Below, in pieces: positions 6,505 through 9,904 of a stretch of DNA of 9,904 bases. Positions within the stretch are counted from its first letter, which is position 1, and each line of letters opens with the position of its first letter. The notes under the pieces were generated by a model, which searched no databases, was not told the DNA's origin, and saw only the letters and a list, made by a program, of their open reading frames with translations. Both the position numbers and the translations under genes were made by a program. Origin of the DNA: Asaia bogorensis (GTDB taxonomy: Bacteria; Pseudomonadota; Alphaproteobacteria; Acetobacterales; Acetobacteraceae); assembly GCA_945871455.1 (NCBI GenBank), contig CAMBXJ010000114.1, positions 1-9,904 of the forward strand. The letters run 5' to 3'.

Positions 6505-7758
6505 ATGGCCACACAACCCAATGCTCCGCAGCCAGTTGCCCCTTTGGCAAACGTCCCGTTGGCAAATGTCCCGTTGGCCGGCATCACCGTTCTGGACTTC
6601 GGCCAGATTTTCCAGGGGCCCTATGCCACCTTCCTGATGGCCAAGGGCGGGGCGAATGTCATCAAGATCGAACCGCCGGGAGGGGAGCCGTTGCGCCGGC
6701 GCGTGCTGGCGGCCGGCACCGGCGACACGACCCTGCCGATGGCGATGCTGAACGCCAACAAGCGGGCGATCACGTTGAATCTGAAGACGGACAAAGGCCG
6801 AGCGCTGTTGAAGGAGATGGTGGCGAAGGCGGATGTGCTGTTGGAGAATTTCTCGCCCGGCACCATGGACGATCTGGGCGTGGGCTATGACGTGCTGAAG
6901 GCGATCAACCCTCGGCTGGTCTACGCGACCGGCACCGGGTTTGGCATTACCGGGCCGGATCGCGACAATCTGGCGATGGATTTCACCATCCAGGCCGCGT
7001 CCGGGATCATGAGTGTCACCGGCCAGCCGGAGGGGCCCCCGACGAAGGCCGGTCCCACTTTGGTCGATTTCATGGGCGGCATTCACCTGTATGCGGCGGT
7101 GATGACCGCGCTGTTCCAGCGTGCCCACACCGGTCTGGGGCAGTTGGTGGAAGTGGCGATGCAGGAGACGGTGTATTGCTCCCTGGCTGCCAGCTACGAC
7201 TATAATTTCCGCACCGGGCAGATCCCGCCGCGGGCCGGCAACCGCCAGGCCGGGCTGTCGAGCGCACCTTATAATACGTTCCAGACCACGGACGGCCATG
7301 TGGCGATCCATGTGGTGACCGAAGGCCATTGGACCAATCTGCTGAAGGCGATGGGGCGGGAGGATTTGGCGGCCGATCCCCGCTTCACGACCAACCCCGA
7401 GCGCACCCGGAACATGGAACTGACCGAGGCGGTGGTGACCGCCTGGACCTGCACCTTGGACAAGGCCTCGGTGGCCGCGACGTTGAAGCGTTACAAGGTC
7501 CCGTGCGCACCGGTCCGGAATGCGGTGGAGGTCATGAACGACCGTCACATGCATGAACGCGGCATGCTGGAGCGGATCGATCACCCGTCTTTGGGTCAGA
7601 TCGTGGTGCCGAACTCGCCCTTGCGGCTGCATGGGGCGGATCGGGTGGCGACCCTGCCGAGCCCGAGGTTGGGGGAGCATAATTTGGATGTTTATGGGGG
7701 GTGGTTGGGGCTTGGTGCGGACGGGGTGGAGGCGCTGAAGCGCGATGGGGTGATCTGA
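6505..7758 (+). CDS. CaiB/BaiF family CoA-transferase
   Basis: This complete 417-aa family III CoA-transferase has the usual family length. The N-terminal Rossmann part carries GITVLDFGQIFQGPYATFLMA (residues 26-46) and GGANVIKIEPPGGEPLRR. LLENFSPGTMDDLGVGYD (112-129) is the family core motif. The predicted catalytic Asp, which carries the CoA-ester intermediate, is Asp188 in GPTLVDFMGGIHLYAAV. The C-terminal part has the expected HMHERGMLERIDHPSLG segment. The enzyme should move CoA between carboxylic acids, or racemise 2-methylacyl-CoA; the substrate is not decidable. ATG 6505 is preferred because family homology begins soon after it; AGAGG lies about 10 nt upstream. Residues 14-23 carry a duplicated L-A-N-V-P unit. 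Its gene diverges from parA. No clear terminator follows. Confidence 0.92.
   Translation: MATQPNAPQPVAPLANVPLANVPLAGITVLDFGQIFQGPYATFLMAKGGANVIKIEPPGGEPLRRRVLAAGTGDTTLPMAMLNANKRAITLNLKTDKGRALLKEMVAKADVLLENFSPGTMDDLGVGYDVLKAINPRLVYATGTGFGITGPDRDNLAMDFTIQAASGIMSVTGQPEGPPTKAGPTLVDFMGGIHLYAAVMTALFQRAHTGLGQLVEVAMQETVYCSLAASYDYNFRTGQIPPRAGNRQAGLSSAPYNTFQTTDGHVAIHVVTEGHWTNLLKAMGREDLAADPRFTTNPERTRNMELTEAVVTAWTCTLDKASVAATLKRYKVPCAPVRNAVEVMNDRHMHERGMLERIDHPSLGQIVVPNSPLRLHGADRVATLPSPRLGEHNLDVYGGWLGLGADGVEALKRDGVI
6544..6573 (+). repeat. Two tandem 15-nt copies within the CaiB N-terminus
   Basis: TTGGCAAACGTCCCG (6544-6558) is followed directly by TTGGCAAATGTCCCG (6559-6573), differing by one base, and then by a partial third TTGGCC. 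The copies encode L-A-N-V-P twice, ahead of the conserved domain. This looks like a slippage duplication in a tolerant N-terminal tail. Confidence 0.75.
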
Positions 7759-7903
7759 CGGGGGGCTGACCCGGGGGGATCTGGTGTCGGCGATTGCCTG
7801 GTACCCCGCGGCGGAAGGTCGAGGCCCGGCACGGAGGTGGAGGGGGCGCCTATCGGTCAAGGGTGACAGAGGGTGGTTTAAGAGACGTATGTTCATTTTT
7901 GTT

Positions 7904-7930
7904 CTTTGCCCTGAGTCGCTGCAAAGGGCA
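7904..7930. other. Two mutually exclusive hairpins
   Basis: CTTTGC (7904-7909) pairs with GCAAAG (7921-7926), while TGCCCT (7907-7912) pairs with AGGGCA (7925-7930). The two stems share bases on both sides, so only one can form at a time. No gene follows within several hundred bases, so a regulatory role is speculative. Confidence 0.35.
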
Positions 7931-8182
7931 GGGAATTCGAGCAATCGGCTCTGATCGCGGATCAAGGCCTTTCCACAACCTATTGATTTAAGGCTGAATG
8001 TCTAATTTGTGGGCATATGTTAACGGGCTGCGGCGCTTGTCCGATATGCCCCGGCCGGTGGTTAGATCGCGATGACCGGCGGCTGAGATTCTACGTCAGG
8101 GATGGCGGGTTTGGCACTGATAGCATGGCGGATTCTCGATCGTTTTGAGATATCGCTTTAAATGTGGAATTTTGGTAATCCA

Positions 8183-8268
8183 TTCCGTACAGGCGCGGAA
8201 AACCAGGGGTTTCGTTCCGGTCAGGCGCGGGAAGCGCGGGGTTTCGTTCCGGATAGGCGCGGTTAACC
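8183..8268. repeat. 32-nt tandem repeat, about 2.7 copies
   Basis: Units start at 8183, 8215 and 8247 and share TTCCG, then AGGCGCGG; the first two also share GGGGTTTCG at the end. The third unit is cut short at GGTTAACC. The period of 32 is not a multiple of three, so every unit reads in a different frame, which argues against coding. There is no alternation of conserved repeats and unique spacers, so it is not CRISPR. Confidence 0.75.
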
Positions 8269-8269
8269 T

Positions 8270-8288
8270 CTGGCGCGAAAAGCGCCAG
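8270..8288. other. Perfect 7-bp hairpin with 5-nt loop
   Basis: CTGGCGC at 8270-8276, loop GAAAA, then GCGCCAG at 8282-8288. It follows directly after the 32-nt repeats and the palindrome GGTTAACC (8261-8268). More short inverted repeats follow, including GGCGC-CGAA-GCGCC near 8360. There is no T-run after it, so it is not a typical terminator. Confidence 0.45.
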
Positions 8289-8530
8289 CCTGCTGGGTTG
8301 TTCGGCAATGCGGGCATGGGCGTCGACGCGGCAGGTCCGGCGCGAGCCCATGCCGGCCTGGGCGCCGAAGCGCCGGTCCCATGCGGTGCGTTGTGTGCTC
8401 GGTGGTCTTGCCCCTGTCCGGATTGCAGTGCTCGGCCGGTCGGGTTGTCCTTTTCACAGCACGCCCGCTGGCGCATCACCGCGATCGGGCAACCGGATGC
8501 CGCGCTACCTGTTCGTATGCGGCTCGGACA

Positions 8531-8570
8531 GGCCGTCTTGCCCTCGGCCGAGATGCGAAACAATTTTTTT
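8531..8570 (+). terminator. Possible terminator-like hairpin and T7 tract
   Basis: GGCCG (8531-8535) and CGGCC (8545-8549) form a short GC stem. A run of seven T occurs at 8564-8570, 14 nt after the stem, which is further than in a standard intrinsic terminator. It would end a plus-strand transcript through the GC-rich structured stretch 8270-8530, but no such transcript is known. Confidence 0.25.
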
Positions 8571-8854
8571 GCGCGCGGTGTTTACATGGTGTTGTCTGTG
8601 TCCGTTTCTTTATGCTTCCGAAAACCGAATCCGTACGGGCGGCACGATCCGCGTGACGTCCCGTCCAGACTTGCGCCCCATCCGGTAGTGAATATGGATC
8701 GAGTAAGCAAGGGTCGCCGAGAACACCGAGTGCACACAGAATTGCACAGAGCGGGCCTTCGGGGCCGGCATGAAACTGGTTTTGATTAGAATACTAAATG
8801 CCGCGATACCGCCCGAAGATGAATTGGAATGGAGACCAAAATAGCATTGCGGAA

Positions 8855-8887
8855 TAGTAACTTTACATTAGTAACTTCACCCCCCCC
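8855..8887. repeat. Direct repeat TAGTAACTT and a C8 tract
   Basis: TAGTAACTT occurs at 8855-8863 and again at 8869-8877, a 14-nt period. A run of eight C follows at 8880-8887. The repeats could be an operator pair or a duplication left by slippage; no gene lies close enough to decide. Confidence 0.4.
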
Positions 8888-9093
8888 GTGCCGGCCATCG
8901 AGAGGCGTGAATCGCACCTACAACCGCGCTAGGACCGCTTCAACCCTTGTTTTGCGTACAAATTCGCCTGTGGCTCGGTACTCGACGGGTTGGGTTGAGC
9001 AGTTACTTACATCAAGGTGAATTGGTGAGCCGCGACCGGTCGTTATGTATCGTTGCCTCATAAACCCGAAATTCGGCAGTCGAAGTCCGCCCT

Positions 9094-9242
9094 CTTCTTC
9101 GTGATCTTCGTGCCTTCGTGGTGAAAAAATCGCGGATTTGCAGTCCGGATTGGCCTATCCTAAAGACGGCTCAAAGGTTGGCGCGGTGTTTTTGATCACC
9201 TCCGCGATTCTCCACCACGAAGGCACGAAGATCACGAAGAAG
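9094..9242. repeat. Element with perfect 30-bp inverted repeats (CTTCGTG type)
   Basis: The arms 9094-9123 and 9213-9242 are exact reverse complements over 30 bases, and the symmetry continues inward through ATCGCGGA after a few unequal bases. Each arm contains three CTTCGTG heptamers (left arm: 9097, 9106, 9114) at a period of 8-9. The loop of about 70-90 bp has no coding content. Similar CTTCGTG-rich repeats occur between genes in many bacteria, from general knowledge. It is probably a non-autonomous dispersed repeat. Confidence 0.75.
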
Positions 9243-9340
9243 CCGTGGAAATACTGCCTGGGTCAACCGAACCGGCCGTCCCAACAGAATAATAGGAACC
9301 ATATATGTTAATATACCATAACGTCATGGTTGGCGTGGTT

Positions 9341-9503
9341 AGTGTCTGTCGGGAAACATAGTGTACCTTTTCAGTGGGCTACCATTAGGCGGCTGGCAGG
9401 CGCGGCCCCGAAAGCGATGCGGGGCCATCGATGATGGGCTGCAACGCACCAGACGCCCATGGCAGTCCACTGAAAAGGCACACTATGTTTCCGGACAGAC
9501 ACT
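9341..9503. mobile_element. MITE-like element with 37-bp terminal inverted repeats
   Basis: The ends 9341-9377 and 9467-9503 are reverse complements with only two mismatches in 37 bases; the outer part reads AGTGTCTGTC and the inner part CCTTTTCAGTGG. The 89-bp core contains no gene but can fold into small hairpins (GGCCCC 9404-9409 with GGGGCC 9421-9426; ATGGGC 9434-9439 with GCCCAT 9455-9460). Total length of 163 bp with long, near-perfect ends and no transposase fits a MITE mobilised by a full-length insertion sequence elsewhere in the genome. I see no clear target duplication in the flanks (ending GTGGTT on the left, starting TGGATA on the right). It sits about 200 bp downstream of the gltD stop. 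Confidence 0.7.
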
Positions 9504-9652
9504 TGGATACGCCCCCACCCTACAGGGCCGGACGGGGTAGGCGACTGGCACGGAGCCACCCACGCCAGGCCGAACGGTTTCGGCAGGCGGCGCGGTGCTG
9601 GCGACGCCCCACATGCGGCGATCATTACCGCGCGGCACCAACGGGCACGTCG

Positions 9653-9689
9653 GCCGCCACCATCGGATCCGATTCCGACCTGATGGCGG
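9653..9689 (-). terminator. Possible gltD terminator hairpin
   Basis: On the minus strand just after the gltD stop, CCGCCA (complement of 9684-9689) can pair with TGGCGG (complement of 9653-9658), with extra TCGG/CCGA pairing inside. It starts about 15 nt past the stop codon. There is no U-run after the stem, so the call is tentative. Confidence 0.35.
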
Positions 9690-9703
9690 TCGAACGACAA
9701 GCC

Positions 9704-9904
9704 CTACCGCGGCAGGTTCGTCGCCCCCATCAGGAACTGATCCACCGACCGGGCACATTGGCGGCCTTCGCGGATCGCCCATACCACCAGGGACTGCCCG
9801 CGCCGCATATCACCGGCCGAGAACAAACCCTCCCGCGAGGTCCGGTAATCCACCGTGTTCGCGGCCACGTTGCCGCGCGGGTCCAGTTCCACGCCGGCGG
9901 TGTC
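9704..9904 (-). CDS. gltD: Glutamate synthase (NADPH) small subunit GltD, C-terminal 66 residues
   Basis: This is the last part of GltD, entering from the right edge and ending at TAG (9704-9706). The fragment contains [13 protein letters not shown], then [21 protein letters not shown], the C-terminal FAD-binding G-D segment shared by GltD and related FAD/NAD(P)-dependent oxidoreductases, and ends [12 protein letters not shown], which is typical of alphaproteobacterial GltD. The protein passes electrons from NADPH through FAD and iron-sulfur clusters to the large subunit GltB, which makes glutamate from glutamine and 2-oxoglutarate in the cytoplasm. The frame is open to the window edge, so the true start is outside. 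In most genomes gltB lies next to it, presumably further right. Confidence 0.93.
   Translation of the reverse strand, partial: DTAGVELDPRGNVAANTVDYRTSREGLFSAGDMRRGQSLVVWAIREGRQCARSVDQFLMGATNLPR

Larger units (their letters stand above)
7759..9703. other. Gene-poor, repeat-rich intergenic region
   Basis: No convincing gene occurs in these 1.9 kb. The open frames present are short, overlap repeats, and have no recognisable domain or good ribosome binding site. Composition is mixed: 7880-8180 and 8580-9340 are more A/T-rich than the coding flanks, while 8270-8560 is GC-rich and full of short inverted repeats. Individual elements are listed separately. I found no tRNA, rRNA or CRISPR array. It separates a CoA-transferase gene from gltD and looks like a repository of small mobile repeats and decayed sequence. 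Confidence 0.6.

Noticed and set aside
6250..7965. Minus-strand frame open far upstream of parA, as if ParA had a 570-residue N-terminal extension
   Set aside because: It is antisense to the well-supported CaiB gene, its composition is rich in H, R, Q, P and G as expected for a mirror frame, and ParA homology begins at residue 1 of the 6249 start with a ribosome binding site.
8183..8268. Possible CRISPR array
   Set aside because: The whole 32-nt unit is repeated without unique spacers, there are fewer than three copies, and no cas gene is nearby.
8096..8563. Minus-strand frame of 155 codons with R-N-E-T-P-x-F-P-R-L segments
   Set aside because: The repeated peptide comes from the 32-nt DNA repeat, whose period shifts frame each unit, so it is unlikely to be under protein selection.
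8145..8789. Plus-strand frame of 214 codons in the intergenic region
   Set aside because: It runs through the 32-nt repeats and GC-rich hairpins, has no recognisable domain, and has no clear Shine-Dalgarno. Kept as a possibility in the finding on the gene-poor region.
9371..9782. Minus-strand frames overlapping the MITE-like element and gltD end
   Set aside because: They cross the inverted repeat and the gltD stop in the wrong frame and have no domain.

Overview
The window is GC-rich, densely coded chromosomal DNA, most likely from an alphaproteobacterium of the Rhodospirillales/Acetobacteraceae type. The basis is the GC-biased third codon positions, a Hint_2 protein of the kind common in that group, the alphaproteobacterial look of the gltD end and CaiB protein, and an interspersed repeat that reads H-A-G-A-G-R-H-P in one frame. 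The taxonomic call is inference; no rRNA or other marker gene is present.

Layout. (1) 1-76, minus: the first 25 codons of a probable IS4-type transposase. Its upstream end abuts a 5'-truncated-looking gene (151-2082, plus) with beta-helix-like N-x-G-T-I repeats and a C-terminal Hint_2 domain. (2) 2182-2284: an imperfect palindromic repeat between convergent genes. (3) 2362-4004, minus: an FkbM-type methyltransferase followed by an epoxide-hydrolase-like alpha/beta hydrolase, probably one transcription unit. (4) 4165-5091, plus: a ten-helix EamA/DMT transporter, preceded by a well-placed Shine-Dalgarno and a 20-codon in-frame leader ending in TAG three bases before the transporter ATG. (5) 5127-5170: a strong hairpin between convergent genes. 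(6) 5174-6249, minus: a ParA-like ATPase translationally coupled by an ATGA overlap to a small CopD-like membrane protein. (7) 6505-7758, plus: a complete CaiB/BaiF CoA-transferase. (8) 7759-9703: nearly 2 kb with no convincing gene but several repeats: a 32-nt tandem repeat, GC-rich hairpins, a perfect 30-bp inverted repeat and a 163-bp MITE-like element with 37-bp inverted ends. (9) 9704-9904, minus: the C-terminus of glutamate synthase small subunit GltD.

The genes do not form one pathway. They are short independent units (methyltransferase/hydrolase, exporter, ParA/CopD, CoA-transferase, nitrogen assimilation) separated by repeats and hairpins. The most unusual items are the ParA-CopD coupled pair without ParB, the stop-interrupted leader of the transporter, and the repeat-rich gene desert with its MITE-like element. 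I see no clear new defence or multi-gene system here.
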